The notes under the pieces are model-generated. The model worked only from the letters and a program-made list of their open reading frames with translations, was not told where the DNA came from and made no database searches. Of a DNA stretch of 64,000 bases, positions 26,752-40,639 are shown piece after piece; position 1 is the first letter of the stretch; every line of letters begins with the position of its first letter. The translations under genes were made by a program, and so were the position numbers. The DNA is from Argentina anserina (lineage: Eukaryota > Streptophyta > Magnoliopsida > Rosales > Rosaceae): contig NC_065878.1 in assembly GCF_933775445.1 (NCBI RefSeq), positions 20,906,395-20,970,394 of the forward strand, read 5' to 3'.

Positions 26752-26779
<28 letters not shown>
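26752..26779. repeat. (CT)n microsatellite, about 28 bp
   Basis: Uninterrupted CT dinucleotides about 190 bp further upstream of the (GA)n tract. Confidence 0.9.
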
Positions 26780-26782
<3 letters not shown>

Positions 26783-28533
26783 TTCTAAACTGAGAACGAT
26801 CAATCTTGACCTCTAAAGCTTCTGTCTTTGCTTTTCCCTCGCTGGCAGAGAAAGACCGCTACCCAAGTCAACCACCCTCTTATCTCTTCCTTTGTCTATC
26901 TAATTCCAGAAGAGGAATGTTTACGGTACATTACATTAACTTAGCCTAAACTAGTTACAACTCTACCTCGTTATTATGCTAGTCTACTAATGCATGAAAC
27001 TATCATCTTGACGAGTGAAATCAACTTAACCCAGATATACGAAACCGGTCTACTTGATGCATCGATACATAAACAGGAACGAGCCCTATGTTCACTGTGA
27101 GGTAAATCTGAAGTTTTGGAGTAGAAAACTAGAAACCCAGCTGTGCAAACTCAAACAAGGACTTATCTCCTAGCTGTAGCTGTCATGGGTAACGTGGCAT
27201 TCAAATTTTTCCAGGTGATGCTAAAGAGAGTAGGTGGTGTTTACTTTTTGGGATGGGTCCGAAAGTTTTGACTAATCAGGCCTATTAATAAAGAAAAACT
27301 TAATCTTGATTAAGACTAATTGTATATATAATTCCCAAAACAGACTGGTACTTCTGCCCGGAAAACGACCTGGATTGGCAGATGACGACCTGTTTTCAAT
27401 GTCGTGACGCAAATCAATAACATTTCCGGGGAGATTACAGAAATTTCAATCCACTCAAGTACAGTTCATTCTCATTACCAAAAAAAAACAGTACAGTTCA
27501 TTCTGCTCAGCTACCAAGTCAAAGTCAGACATGTATGATTGTATGGTATCTTCCCCATTTTCTCTTTCCCTATTCCTCTTCTTTATTCCTTGTACTAATT
27601 TCCCAGTCTTTGCTTGCAGTCTTTCTTGGAAACTAAGCAATGTTTGTGATATTTATCTCTTTATATAGAAGAAGCACGCTGGACATAATCATTGTGGAAG
27701 ATGCTCCTAACAGCAAGCTGAAAAGCTTTGGCGTTTGGCTTTTTGGGGGTTTTGGGGGCTCCCTAATCGCGTGAAGAAGGGTCCAGGAGACAAGGCATGT
27801 GTGATATGAAGTAATCAAATCAAATGCGTTTCCCTTGTTCTGTATAGAACGTTTTTGCTTGGGTTGTATGATGCAAAGAAATCGAGGACCTGGTCAAGGT
27901 TACAGATTTGTGGCGTTAGCGTGGGGATTAAGTATCAAGACTACCCGAGTTTTATCAGACCATGACCGAGTCAAATGTGATGCCAAATCGAAGAGAAAAA
28001 AGAAGGTATTTCCCAAATGACTGAAGCTGTGGCTCAAGAACTGATAGAGGACCTTCTAATTTGAAAAAGAAAATGTCAAAATGCCTAGAACATTGGCAGA
28101 TGTAGTCTAATTTCTATTTCAAGGAAGACCGATTACAGCAGTAAACACACTAGTATGCACACGAATGTTGATATGCACTTATTCTTCAATTCAGGATATA
28201 GGAGAACAAGATTCAAATACAAAAGGTATGGACTTGTAGAAACATTACCTAAGCAGCAACATAGGAATGGGCTTGTATATGCCACTCTCGATTTTTGACA
28301 TGCACAATATCGAGAATAACCGCAACATATGGTATCAAAATTACCTAAGCAGCGACATAATATGAGATCTGAATTGACACAACCCTAAACAAAACATGCA
28401 ATAAGTATCCAAACTCAAGAACTAAGGCACTGAGCCAAAGTTCTATCATAATAACAAAAAACACATTACATCATGCAAGAAATGAGTGAGCCTGGGAAAC
28501 ACATACTAGACCACTTTATAGAAGAAGCTGATT

Positions 28534-30242
28534 TTATGTAGCTGCAACTGCTTGCCACTTGTGCCCTTTAAATGCTTGGTGAAGTTCTTTGTAACCGCTC
28601 CTATAATGCTCTAGTGAGAAACATAATTGTCGTATAGCTTCTCTTTTCTCCTCAGCCCCATCTGATATCACTACTCTCTGCCTGTTAACTTCTTCCTGCA
28701 ACTCCTCCACTCTCAACTTCAGTTCATCTACTAACTTGTGCGCACTTTCAGACCCAGCAATCAGATCCTCATGTTCTGTATGTAACCGATGTAGATGTCC
28801 TTCCATTTCCCTAATTTGATCGTCACGGCAACTCACATTTGCCACAAGTGTCTGAACCCTAGCATTGAGCTCATCTTTTTCTGCCATTAGCATATCATAT
28901 TTCAGTTTGAATTTGTCAAAGTCCTTATTCACAGCTTCCACATGTTTTCCTCGCTCAGCTAGTTCCACCTTCAACCAACTTATTTCACCTTGCAAAACTA
29001 TCTCTTGTGCAACGCGCATCTTTTCCAGCTTTATCTTATCAGTTTGGTGTTGCCTTATTTCATCTTCTAGATTCTTGTTCTTCCCCTCCAATTCTTCAAG
29101 TTTGGTCTCCAAGATTGTTTGATTCTCTGACAAACCAGAAATATGAAACTGCAGGTCTGCTTTCTCCAGAGAGAAATGTTCCTGTGCATCATGCAATGCA
29201 CTCTTCAATTCCATCAACTCAAGATCGCGGCTAACCACATCAGCATTGTACTTAACAATCCTCTCCTGCAGCTCCAAAACACGCTTCCTCTCCGAGTCAA
29301 GTTGAGCTTCCAACATGGCTATATCTTCCTCAGCCACTTGAAGATGACCTTGCAATTCTTTAACACCTTCAGACACTCTCTCAGTAATCTCCTGCTTCAA
29401 TTGTGCATTGTCCTCATCTGAACATTTGAGCCTTGTTGTAATTACTTCCAACTCTCTCACCAATCTACCAACGTCATTATCTGTTTCTGATGCACGACTC
29501 TCCAACTCAGCTATCTGGTTTTGCAGATTTGATACATGTCTTTTCTCCAGTTCAAGATCAGCGTCCCTTGTCTGGAGCTTCTCTTTCAGGCTGGAAAGTT
29601 CGTCCTCTAGTTCAATGATCCTATCCCATCCCTGCGAGTCAAAGTCCATGTTCAGAGGTGGAATCAAGTAATTGCTGGGAGATGAGTTCAGAGATTCTGA
29701 CTCAGCATCCAATGATGATGATGAAGATGAATCGGTGTCTTTCTTTAAAGAAAGAACAGGACTAGAGCCACCTGAGCTTGGTGACATATCTAGATTAACG
29801 ACCTGATTGCCAGACTTGTGCAAACCCACCTTTCCATCAGGAGTCTGCATATGTTCTTCTTTTGTCAAGTGACCATAGCACCCAGCCAATGATCGATACA
29901 ATCGCTGAAATTCCTCAATCAATTCTGGTTTTTCAGGAGAATCTTTTGCAACACTTTTAAGCGAAGAAGCACCACCTTCCTTTATCAGCTTAACCATTTG
30001 CTTAATTCTTTGGTCCATATCTGTAAGAAAAAACATTTAAAACATTATTATAACAGCTCATCACATATTTATTAGTCTGAAACAATCTGAGTAAGTAATC
30101 TACAAAAGATATAACAACAGAAAGAAATGGATTAAAAGATGTATGTACCTTCAAGATTTTCTACCAGCAATATAGAAACATCTTGAATCACATTGTTGTC
30201 CTGCTCACATGAATCTGACTTGTTCAAATCTGATGTCCCCAT
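28534..30242 (-). CDS. NETWORKED (KIP1-like) family coiled-coil protein, 526 aa, truncated NAB domain
   Basis: Exons 30242-30149 and 30020-28534 join in frame (1581 nt). Residues about 25-85 (VENLEDMDQRIKQMVKLI, then KPELIEEFQRLYRSLAGCYGHL) match the second half of the NET actin-binding (NAB) domain; the first half with its conserved tryptophans is absent. A Ser-rich linker (about 100-150) is followed by long heptad-rich coiled coil. The C-terminal REAIRQLCFSLEHYRSGY motif is typical of the plant NET/KIP1-like group. NET proteins link actin to membranes, so loss of half the NAB makes direct actin binding uncertain. Membership of the NET3/NET4-like branch is my best guess. Confidence 0.82.
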
Positions 30243-30258
30243 ATCAACCGATTACAGA

Positions 30259-31187
30259 CTGCAAATGACGTAAAGAACACCACATAAGCCTCAATACAAA
30301 AAGAAGCAAATTTCTCGGATACAAGTAGCGGCTAAAGAACAACATTTTCACCGACTCCAACAACTAACATATCAATAATTTATATGAGCACAACAATAGA
30401 AGAAAGTAAAGGCAAGAATGAAAAACAACTGTTTGAGGCCAGCTTAAGCATTCGCTTAAAGAACACCACATAAGCCTCACACTAACACGAAAGGAAACAA
30501 CTTTATCTAAAACAAGTACCAGTTAAAGAACAAGGACTTTCCTGACTCCAGTATTCAATACACCTATGATTTTACACGAAGGCAAACAACACACCAATCT
30601 GATACAAGGCAATTCTGCAAGAATAAACAACTGTCTTCATCGAAAACACGAAAGCAACATCCCCCCACAAAACTAGACATTCTTGGGAGATTCCCACATC
30701 AACCAATCAAGTTCTACTAGTTCACCAATTTACAAGACATCTAATTTCACTCTCAATCAAGCAATTTTAGTAAAGAACTCATCTTTACACCTAAATTTTA
30801 AAGCACTAAACCATAAAATTGTACATTCACACTCATAAGTAAAGTGTCATCATTTCAAGCTAAAATAAAAAACCCATGCTTTTTTCACTATCAGTATTCA
30901 GCTTTCTCCTAATCTACTCACTTAACAACTCAAAAAGCCTCTGAAATTTTAATAGTTCCAACAAAAATTCACGATCTGAGATTAAACCACTCCTAATTCC
31001 ACTTAGCAGACGAAGACCCATGAACACCGAGAATCAGATTCAAAGCCAAAGCCACAAAATAAGCAGCTAAATCCACAAAAATTAACAAGAAATTAAGCAA
31101 AAACAAACCGAGATCTACGAGCGAATTTCCAAATCCGATAAAAGCAAAAGAAAAATCAAGACCTGATGGAATTGAGGAGCTACATAC
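30259..31187 (-). other. Leader intron (929 bp) of the NETWORKED-like gene
   Basis: Minus-strand donor GATTTG|GTATGT at 31187 and acceptor TTTGCAG|TCTG at 30259, 17 bases before the start codon. AT-rich, with repeated phrases such as AAAGAACACCACATAAGCCTCA (two near copies, 30272 and 30461 areas). Upstream first exon lies about 31188-31260. Confidence 0.6.
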
Positions 31188-31259
31188 CAAATCAGAGTGG
31201 TTGGCTTCTCGATTCTGCACTGGCCCGCTGTAAGAGATAGGGTTTTGATTTTAAGCTTT

Positions 31260-34200
31260 CGGCTTTTGTGGATGGAAGAAGCGGCTTTTTAAAGCTACAA
31301 TCCGCTTTTTTCAAAATTCAAAATTTTGGGGGGCACGAGATTCGAGACAAGCAGCTAGCGTCTGAGAGAGAAAGGCTCGAAATTTAAAGCTCTGTGTGAC
31401 TATAATGCCCTCCAGCTTGGCTTCGCGTTGAAGTTAACAGTGGGAATAGATGTGTGGGTGGTTTGGTAATTTGAGGGGGTCTTTCAATAATGAAGAACTG
31501 AGAAGTGGGGCCAATGAGGCATTCGAGGCGGGGCCGGCACAGCGGAGCGACCGAGGGCTATGGCGGGAAAGCGTTACAATTCGCAAATATAGGATAATAT
31601 GGAAAATAGAGAAAATTATCCAAAATGATACTTCACTTCAGATTTAGACTCGATGAATTTGATGCTCCCCTCACGAAAATCATATGATTGGTCTAAGTAT
31701 ATAGAGCATGACGTACGTCGTATATGATAAATGACTTTTAAATTCTAGAACCGTATTAACACCGTAAATGATGTCTTTTATGATGAATACGAATCATATA
31801 ATTGTTATATTTTTTTTCATTTGTCTTAAAGAATTGAGATGGTTTCTTTCTTACGACTCCTATAGAAAGTGTGCCCTCGCAAATCTTATGGCATTCACAT
31901 ATTTGAGACTCTGACCTACCTTTCGTTTTCATCGTAATTAAGTTTCGTGCCCGAAGCAAGACCATGCATGGATCATTTATCGATCAATTTCAAAGTTTCT
32001 GATCAACATTATTGATTTACTATACATAGCAAGGATGGACCAGACGATGGATCGAGGATTTGCATCTTTTGCAGGTTGGAGCAATTCAAGATATCGAGCA
32101 CTGTCAAGCACTCGTAGTAGACAACCAAACGTGGACTCGCCACTTCTTTCTCTTCTCTTTATTCATAAGAAACTTTTGGGGTACAACAATAAACTATGAT
32201 ATATCAATCTATCATCCAGCTTCACAGTAACGCTAACGCATGCAATACTGCACTTCATTAGTTTTCTTTATATACAAGAACTTTCTGTGCGAGAAAGAAC
32301 AGCAGGCTAGTCTTATTTCATATGCAGATGCCTCAAAATAGATGGATGCCCTTAGCTACTAAAATTTCGAAGCGAACGATTAGTTTATTCTCTGAAATAC
32401 GCACACGAGCTAGGTTGATCTTAGAAATCAATTAAACCAAACCATTATGCGGTACGTATCACTGTACTTGAAATTATTCGGCTTCTTATGAATGGATGTA
32501 TGATACTGTGTTTCATTTAACCTTTAATTCTAATTAGCTTAACCCAATTTCCTAACTATCTCCAACTATCTCTACTTTCTACTGTGCGTAATGGCAATTA
32601 TATAGCTGAATGATTAACTTTAGACATGGTGGAAGATAGAGTTGACTATGTTTGGTAAACAATTATTATGGGGTTGACTTTTATTAACCTCAGACTAGGA
32701 ATTCTAGTTAAGATCCATTTTACAGTGGAAAGGCTAGCTAGGCAAATCACTTAGCTTCAGCAGATGATTATGAGGGACAAGAACTTTGTTTGGTATGGAG
32801 AGACATATAATGGAACATTTGCTTGGGAAATGAAAAAAACAGATTGAATTTCTTCCCCCAATGTAACAGATACATAGTTACATATATACTCAATTCAATG
32901 TACTTCTAACTAATTAGCAAGCTCAAAGGTTAGTATAAGAGAATTGAGATCTCCTCTACACGTACGTAGCTAATTGCCGTATCTCTTATTGTAAATTAAC
33001 AAATAATTAAATACATGGATATATTAGTCCCGCATTTTCATTCTACAGTATTAATTGATTGACAATAACATTAGATTACTCAAACATGGAATTGGACTTG
33101 GTACCAACTAGCTAGTATTAATTGCCAACTAGAAAACTGCAAAATGGCATTTAGTATTTGCCAGGTTCTAATAAGAAAGGGACAATTTACAGGCAAATAT
33201 CATATCAAAAAGAAACTTCCAAGCCACAACCGACTAGCTCTTTCAAATTGATTTTACCAGCACTTCTGGCATTGAAGCATTTGAAGAAGGATACTGAGTT
33301 CAAAACTCCATTATTAACAAGAGGATTATTTATGTGGAAGCATGTGAATAGAGTTAGAGACCACACATACAGTAAATATGTCTATTGCCCAAACAAGAGT
33401 ATGTCTTCTCCTACCTCTCCACTCACAATTACTCAAAGTCATAATAAGAGAAAGCTCACATCACCTGCTCAGAGCTAGACAAGCTCCATTCCCAATAATG
33501 GACTTTCTTCTATTCAGTGGGAAATTTATTCAGTGACTCATTGTGGTGTCAACTTTTTTAAAAGAACAACAGCAGACCTTGTAATTGCTCAATCATGATT
33601 CTTTGTTTACCTTTCAGCCTCATTTAGCCAATCTTTTCCTTCCCACTTCTCCTCTTGCAGTGATTTTCACTAGAAATAAATCTTTTCCTTGCTTCCTGGA
33701 GGCTCTTTGCTCCAACTGGGTCATTATTACTATTTGCTACCTCAGGTCATTAACCTGCCGACCTGATGAGATATTTATGACAGTTACTCTATGGAGGGTA
33801 TTGGGATGCTTAATAACTCCAAGTACTTATGTGTTACTGAATTTTATTTTGGTAGATTGTGAATGGAAAGTGTGATTCATTGATGTATTTATAATGAAAG
33901 AATGTTAGAAAGTTGTGTAACTTCAACTTTTTCGGTAAACATTGAGAAAATTCATAGTTTGTGACTTGGTAATTTGATTCGCCTATAATTATTACCTTCC
34001 AAGTATAGTTCTCGCTTATTGGAGTGGAGTTCAATTACTTAATTAGTAGACAGGAGTGAAAATAAACGTTCATCAGACATTACCAATTGAAATGTTGTAG
34101 GTTGTGTGAGACTGTGAGTCATGATTTTCAACTTACCTGAGTTGTGACTTGTGAGACTGCTTTCGATCTATAGTTGAAATTTGTTATATTAATTAATCCT

Positions 34201-34864
34201 AGTGGTGTATGCCAAAACGAAATAAAAGCTGTCAATACAGAAAATTTCAAAAGGATACAAAGTTGATAATAATCAAAGACTAACACAGTTCTTAATTTGT
34301 CGCTGAATTCTGTCAAAATATCCAGATTAGTTGAATACATCATCATGCACAAATGAAGTAGAAAAATGAAAGGATATTGCTGGCCTGCAATGTCTGATTG
34401 TCTGTGTATCAAACAAAAATTTCAACTTTCAAGTGAGCAAATAAATATCATAAATGATATATTTATATCAAAAATCTGGAACAGAAATACAAAAGTTATC
34501 TCTGACAAAATCCCCATTTCCAAAGACCCCTTCTTGTTAGGATTGCCCTTGCTATTATAATCCTACACGGTCCTAATATATGAGTCCAACACACGAAAAC
34601 TCTGGTGAAAGCGACCCAATATGGCGCCAAGTGGCGTGTTACTTGACCCAACACAAATTCACTGGCCAATAAAACGAGCTCAATTGTTCCTACATGCACC
34701 TAATAATTCAAAACTGTTTATTCTTCTGGTGGATTACCTCACAAACCTGCCACCATTATCCTTCCATATTTGAATAAATGTATTTTCAACCTTCCATACT
34801 TGATTATACGCATTTCCATAGAAATAAACTACATTCCACTACTGCATGTCTGTGTCACTGTGTG
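31260..34864. other. Intergenic region, 3.6 kb, no gene recognised
   Basis: AT-rich. Open frames such as 33158-33478 and 33585-33875 have no family signature and no splice-supported extension that I could find. No TIRs, LTRs, tRNA or CRISPR-like structure was recognised. Confidence 0.45.
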
Positions 34865-34872
34865 TATATAAA
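34865..34872 (+). promoter_or_regulatory. TATA box of the MES17-like gene
   Basis: TATATAAA 79 bp upstream of the ATG at 34944, leaving a short leader. Confidence 0.65.
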
Positions 34873-34943
34873 CCAGTAGTTAGAACTTAGAAGAAAGAAG
34901 AAGAAAGAATGAGAAGGGTTTGTGGGAAATAGAAGAGGTAGAG

Positions 34944-37331
34944 ATGTTGGAGGAGATTACCAAAATGACAGAGGAGGTTAGTTTGAAGAGTGCTACAAGT
35001 AATCCTGGTACTCACTTTGTGCTAGTGCATGGTATCAGTGGAGGGGCTTGGTGCTGGTACAAAATCCGGTGTCTCATGGAGAATTCCGGCCACAAAGTCT
35101 CCACGGTTGATCTGAAGAGCGCCGGAATTGACCCCACTGACGTGAATTCCGTTCTCTCTTTCGCAGACTACAACAAGCCACTACTTGACTTCTTCTCTTC
35201 TCTTCCCGAACACGAACAGGTTTGCTTAATTAATCAGTTAGGAATTAAAAATTGTTTTTGTTTGAGTTTATGGATTGAAATGAGATTAATTCTTCTGATT
35301 TGCAGGTTGTGCTGGTCGGGCACAGCGCCGGAGGGTTGAGCGTGACACTGGCGACGCTGAAGTTTCCGAAGAAGATCCGGCTGGCTATTTATGTGGCGGC
35401 GACGATGCTCAAGCATGGCTACACTACTGAGGAAGATCTCAAAGACGTAACGTGTTTATTTCTTGAAACTGCTTCTACGTTTTTTCATTAGTTGTTCTGT
35501 TTCATTGGAATTGCTTCATTCCCATGCATGGATAGCTAGCTGGCTTCGACTTGATAATTGACTGGGATTAGGAAAGGTGTTTTGGAGTTTGAAGTTTGAA
35601 GTTTCCTAAGATCCCAATATTGGTAATGGCGTATATGTGTGAATTGCAGACTAAGATGGCTGCCAACTGTCTTCACTAGGATAACGGTTGTTAGGCCGGC
35701 TTAATCCTAAATCCTAATGCTTTCTTGTCCATAATTACCACTTGGCCGGCTTAATTATCATCCCTTTCGAATAAAGATGTGACAATATTTACTTTACAAA
35801 ACGTGCCTGATATATATAATCCTGATCCATAACTAAATTAATAATAAGTTGATGAATTTCGGATTTATTACTAAATGATCCTGAAATACCTTAAATTTTC
35901 AGTTTGAACATATAGAGCAATCCGAAGTTGAATGATTTGAAAATCTGGATAGCTCTTATTCTCTCGAATCTGGTCGGCACGTTTGGCGTTCAAGTTGTTC
36001 GAGAACCCAGCAAATGGGGACGTAAGCTTTTCACCTTGTTTATTGTCCATTAGAAAGGAGCTAATTATAAACCAACGTCACATTTGAGCGGCTAGCTTCC
36101 ATGAAGAAAAGTACCTCCCGTACCCTATCAGTTGAATAATAATACAATGTAGGCTCCCAATTATTGAAGTGGGGCGTGGGGCGTGGGGCGTGGGGCGTGG
36201 GACAATTATAATACTATCACTAGCAAATTAAGTTAATTATCATATAATCTTGATTGGATTTACCAAATTTTTGACCAATTCGTGTTCATTTCAAACAGGG
36301 GGTGCCGGATTTATCCGAATTTGGTGATGTCTACGAGTTAGGATTTGGTTTAGGAGCCAATCAACCACCAACAAGCGGAATTGTCAGGAAAGAATTCCAA
36401 CGCAAGATCATATATCAAATGAGTCCTCTAGAGGTTAGTTCACTTCGATTCGATCACTACATAGTACAATTTCTTATATCTCTATTTTGTTGGATCCCAC
36501 TCATATCGCATATTAATCTTTCACTAAACTCACTTAGTATTGACACAATGTCATAACAACACGATTTTTCCTCATTATTGAAATTTCTTGTTTAGTAGCG
36601 CATACTATGTTTTTCTCGTAAAACAATCCAAAATATAGAAATATATTTTGCGAATGTAGATATATATATATATATATATATATATCCTAAATTACTCGAT
36701 AATTATCAAAATTAAACCTCGAATTCTCTCAAGCTTTTCATCAAACACATTACCCTTTCGAATAGTATATATCTTGGGAGAGCTTTCTTTTGATCCATAC
36801 AATTTGGGAAATGGTGGGTCGACCACTGCGTGCGCATATATACTGACCCATTTGCAGTTACCCACCACCACAGGGTTGCATTGATATCATTCACTTTGCA
36901 CTCCCGTGCATTGTTCTCTGTAGTTATTGGGTGGTCAACATCAACCCCGTACGCAAATTTTCACATGCAGTTTGGTCGGAACGATACGATACGATATGAT
37001 AGTGATTTCCTGACTGGTATCTATGTAGGATTCGACATTAGCTGCCATGCTTTTGAGACCAGGACCGCTCCTGGCTATAACGACAGCCAAGTTTAAGGAA
37101 GAAGCCAATGACCATGACAATGCTGTGCTTAACAAAGTACCACGCGTCTACGTGAAGACGTTGCATGATCATGTGGTGAAACCGGCGCAGCAAGATTCGA
37201 TGGTGAAGAGGTGGCCGCCGGCGGAAGTCTATGTTTTGGATAGTGATCACAGTCCATTCTTCTCCCAGCCGTTTCTGCTCTTGGGATTCCTTGTAAAGGC
37301 TGCCGAGGCTTCTCGCCGGGAGATAATCTAA
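34944..37331 (+). CDS. MES17: MES17-like methylesterase (alpha/beta hydrolase), 4 exons, 284 aa
   Basis: Plant methylesterase family (SABP2/MES), which hydrolyses methyl esters of small hormones; Arabidopsis MES17 (At3g10870) acts on methyl-IAA. Exons 34944-35219, 35306-35446, 36299-36433 and 37029-37331, all in phase 0. Seen: the oxyanion-side HGISGGAWCWYK, nucleophile GHSAGG (Ser99), Asp231 in KTLHDHV and His258 in DSDHSPFF, giving a complete catalytic triad. The PDLSEFGDVYELGFGLGANQ segment is diagnostic of the MES17 branch. Length is normal for the family. A second in-frame ATG shortly downstream could also serve as the start. No lesion seen. The substrate is inferred. Confidence 0.93.
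36171..36198 (+). repeat. (GGGGCGT)x4 microsatellite
   Basis: Four perfect 7-bp units in the second intron of the MES17-like gene. Confidence 0.9.
36661..36685. repeat. (TA)n microsatellite
   Basis: About 25 bp of alternating TA in the third intron of the MES17-like gene. Confidence 0.9.
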
Positions 37332-38136
37332 TTGTGGGTCTTCTTTTTTTGGTTTTCGTTTGGTGTTTATACTGTTGTTATTCTATGAAATCTGGGATCG
37401 ATCAATATATAAAGTCTTATAGGGCAAGGGAATGGGAGACACTTAAAATAATAAAAAACAAGAAATTAAGATGCATAAACCCTTATAATTCATCCATTTG
37501 TTCGCTTCGCTAATTAATTCGATGACGAGATTTGACATTTTCAAGAGAGTAATATGTACTTAAGAAACCTACTTAGCATAAGATGACGAACATAAAATTC
37601 AAGTTTAACAAACGTGCTATATATTCACCTCGTGAAAAAAATTGGTGAAACTAAACTTAATTGGTTTGATGTTGCAGTACGTAGTGTTCTTATTCTCGAT
37701 AAATTCAATGATAGTAGACCAAATTTCCCCAGGGAACTGAGGGAAGTACTACTTATACCAAAACGTACACTTTGTATATTGTTGTGGTTGAACCATAATT
37801 AAGTAACACAAAGAACTTGTAATTAAGTGACCACTTCTTTTTACAAGTTCAACTACGTACGTACAACATTATATTTCTTCCAGATTTCAGTGCATCATAT
37901 ATGTAACCAAGCTCGACACCATCATACAAGAAGAAAAGGACTAGAAGATAGCTAGAACCAAATAACGTGCCAAAGCTCCAATCACTTTTATTTTCTGTAA
38001 TTAATATGTATCAAACCATGCATGCATACTTCTATACATATTACTATATGCTTTCAATTTCATCCATGTACTGGACTGGGTCGATGATCTCTTATTACAA
38101 GTAGCTAAAATTCACTTTTGTAATCAAACCAAAGAT
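37332..38136. other. Intergenic, convergent MES17-like / PHT1
   Basis: Shared 3' flank of two convergent genes. AT-rich; nothing else recognised. Confidence 0.5.
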
Positions 38137-39828
38137 TCAAACCATTTCCATTTCAGCTTGTGGAGCTTTCTCTGCCTGAACACCATTAGTAATCCCTGAC
38201 TTTACCTCTTTGTCATCTGCCACAACGGCGGTGACACCTTTCCCTCCGAGCTCGCTATCCTCGCCTGAAATCTCCTCCAGGGACCGGCCCATCGTCTCTG
38301 GCACCAACAGCGTGAAGAACACCCCAAGCAAATTGACCAAAGCAAGCCCCTTTATCGCTTTCTTCACACCCTTAACATCCTGCGCGTAACTCTGAACCAC
38401 AAACGCTCCGATGATCGCCCCGGCTTTTCCCGCAGCGGCGGAGATTCCGTGGCATGTGGACCGGAACCGCGCGGGGAAAAGCTCTGCTGGGACAATGAAT
38501 GTGGTGCTGTTGGGTCCGAAGTTGGCAAAGAACAAGGTTAGGCCGTAGAGCACCGCGAATACTTTGGGATGACCTTCGCAGAAGTCGAATCTTGAGCCGG
38601 TAGGACAATTACTCCCCCTTATATTCTCGTATTTAAATCCAAGAATGGCCATGAATATTGACATGAGGATGAAGCCGCCGAGTTGGATTGGAAACCGGCC
38701 GATCCGGTCGATGAGGAAGACTGTGAACCAGTATCCGGGGACGGTGGCCGCAAGTGCGATTAAGAGCATTGACTTGGACAGCAAGTAAACTTCCTCTATA
38801 GCGTTCATTTCTATGGATTTTGGCAAGAAGTGTATAGATGGGTATATGTCTTTTTGAGTGAGTTGAAGACTATAGAAAGCAATGTCTAGTAAGAACCATG
38901 TGCTTGTGGTACCAACAAGATGTAAGCCATGCTTTTCAAAAAATTCCCTTGAGAAGAGGCTGTATGAGGAACTAGGATCAAGGACTTTTTTCGGGATTTT
39001 GGATTCTCCACCGTTACTAATAGGGACGTTGTCTATATGTTTCTCGAGGACTTTGGCCATGTCAGCTGCAGCCTTGTCATGGTCTCCTTTAACCAAGGCA
39101 GTGTACCTCGCTGTTTCGGGCATCTTCAGCCGCCAGTAGAAGGTCAGAGCTGCAGGGATTGCACCGAACATGAGCACGATTCGCCAAACAAAATCGCCTT
39201 CCGGTTGAGTGGATAGCACATTGTTGGATGCAAAATTGTCAGCTGGGAAAGCTAGCAAGAAGGCCTTGGATACAACAAGGGCTACAGCTCCAGCAACCAA
39301 TATGCCAACTCCTTGCATTGCAAACACTGCGGCCACAAACCCTCCTCGGGTTTTTGTGCTGGCATATTCAGACATGATGACAGCCGAGAGGGGATAGTCT
39401 CCTCCAATCCCGAATCCTAGCCAAAATCGGAAGAAGCAGAGAGTTGCAACTACACTTTTTGGACTGGAGCCAAAGGAAAGGCCTGAGGCAAGAGCACAAC
39501 CCACCATAGTGACTAAGGTGATTCCGTAAACTTTTTTCCTCCCGAGCTTGTCTCCGAGCCAGCCAAAGAAGAGTTGCCCCGCTAGGGTTCCAAATAGAGC
39601 AACACCTGTTATGGCATTGTTGATATTTGGAGGCAGAACACCGGGTTTGTTAGTAGAGGGATCGTAGAAGTAAAGGCGGCCTATGAGTTTGGTGACGGCG
39701 GTGATGCAGAAGAGGTCATAAGCATCAGTGAAGAATCCCATGCCAGCGATCACAATTGCCTTGTAATGGTAGAGTTGTGTCTTGGCATTGTCAAGAGATG
39801 TCAAGACGGACTCTCTTCCGTCTGCCAT
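38137..39828 (-). CDS. PHT1: PHT1 family high-affinity H+/phosphate symporter, single exon, 563 aa
   Basis: Plasma-membrane major-facilitator phosphate:H+ symporter. Visible: N-terminal TM1 region [20 protein letters not shown] motif [12 protein letters not shown] (residues 91-102), the PHT1 signature [13 protein letters not shown] (142-154), a central hydrophilic loop, and second-half [16 protein letters not shown] and [20 protein letters not shown]. Twelve membrane segments are expected for the family. The intronless structure and the 563-aa length, slightly longer than many PHT1s because of the C-terminal tail, are family-typical. A quick scan of the 600 bp upstream found no exact P1BS (GNATATNC) site, so classic PHR1 control is not evident here. 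Which PHT1 member it is cannot be told by eye. Confidence 0.95.
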   Translation of the reverse strand: MADGRESVLTSLDNAKTQLYHYKAIVIAGMGFFTDAYDLFCITAVTKLIGRLYFYDPSTNKPGVLPPNINNAITGVALFGTLAGQLFFGWLGDKLGRKKVYGITLVTMVGCALASGLSFGSSPKSVVATLCFFRFWLGFGIGGDYPLSAVIMSEYASTKTRGGFVAAVFAMQGVGILVAGAVALVVSKAFLLAFPADNFASNNVLSTQPEGDFVWRIVLMFGAIPAALTFYWRLKMPETARYTALVKGDHDKAAADMAKVLEKHIDNVPISNGGESKIPKKVLDPSSSYSLFSREFFEKHGLHLVGTTSTWFLLDIAFYSLQLTQKDIYPSIHFLPKSIEMNAIEEVYLLSKSMLLIALAATVPGYWFTVFLIDRIGRFPIQLGGFILMSIFMAILGFKYENIRGSNCPTGSRFDFCEGHPKVFAVLYGLTLFFANFGPNSTTFIVPAELFPARFRSTCHGISAAAGKAGAIIGAFVVQSYAQDVKGVKKAIKGLALVNLLGVFFTLLVPETMGRSLEEISGEDSELGGKGVTAVVADDKEVKSGITNGVQAEKAPQAEMEMV

Positions 39829-40639
39829 GGCCGGAGTACGTAGGGCTGTTCTGAGGATATCTTGACTGACTCAAAGAGCAGGGAAGTGTTGGCTAACAAA
39901 TGGAGTACTATTTAACAAGCATGTGAGGCGGAGGTTCTTCTGGTTAATTTGGTTGGTACTTCGGCAGATCATTGCTAAGTAGTTTGTCAAGATATGCTCT
40001 TTGTAAACATCGATATCAAATTGTCAATATATATTCAATATCACGTTACCTCATTCTTTCTGTCTCTTCCTGTTTCTTCCTCTTCTTAATTAATCATGAA
40101 TTTGTATATATGCTGCATTAGTGCATTTATGTATTGGCTGTTTATAATGGATTGTAAAGTAGGCATGCAATTTAGGTTTTTCGATATATATAATTGTCAA
40201 GGTCGAACAAATGCATAGGTCGAGGAAGCATAGTTAACAAGAAATGCATGCATGTGATTGTGAAATTGCATTTCGTCATGTTTCTTAGTGATATCCTCTA
40301 AATTGATATCGAATTTTGTCTTCAGGCTATTTGTTATTTCTTTTACGCCTGCCGATTGAATTGATCAATTATCGACTTTCATCTGGTCGAGTTCTCTCTC
40401 TATATTGGGCTCTCGGAACATCTGTGCTAATTATGTGAAATTACTCGGCAAATTTCAGTTGCTTCCAGCTCCTGCTGCCTCGTTTTTTCCATTGCCTTTT
40501 GCTCCATCTATGATCCCAAAATAATTCTCTGACATGACGATACATATAACTATGCAAACTAAGAACATCATCAGTTAACACGACTGGTTTTCCTGAGAAT
40601 ATCGCAACTATAGAAAAAATATTGGTTATCACAAAAGAG
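39829..40639. other. PHT1 promoter and 3' flank of the thioredoxin gene
   Basis: AT-rich. The part near 39829 is PHT1 promoter and leader; the part near 40440-40639 is probably thioredoxin 3' UTR. No other gene seen. Confidence 0.45.

Larger units (their letters stand above)
26258..28533. other. EDR4-like promoter/leader and intergenic region
   Basis: Contains the EDR4-like 5' leader, with a probable leader intron near 26300-26330 judging by a TTGCAG|ATGG acceptor on the minus strand. It also holds two dinucleotide microsatellites (26529-26563 and 26752-26779). From about 26800 to 28533 there is no recognisable gene; the short open frames lack family content. Confidence 0.45.

Noticed and set aside
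33158..33478. 106-aa plus-strand open frame
   Set aside because: No domain or recognisable family; base composition like surrounding intergenic DNA.
39829..40430. P1BS (GNATATNC) phosphate-starvation sites upstream of PHT1
   Set aside because: Several near matches such as GGATATCT, but none fits the consensus exactly.
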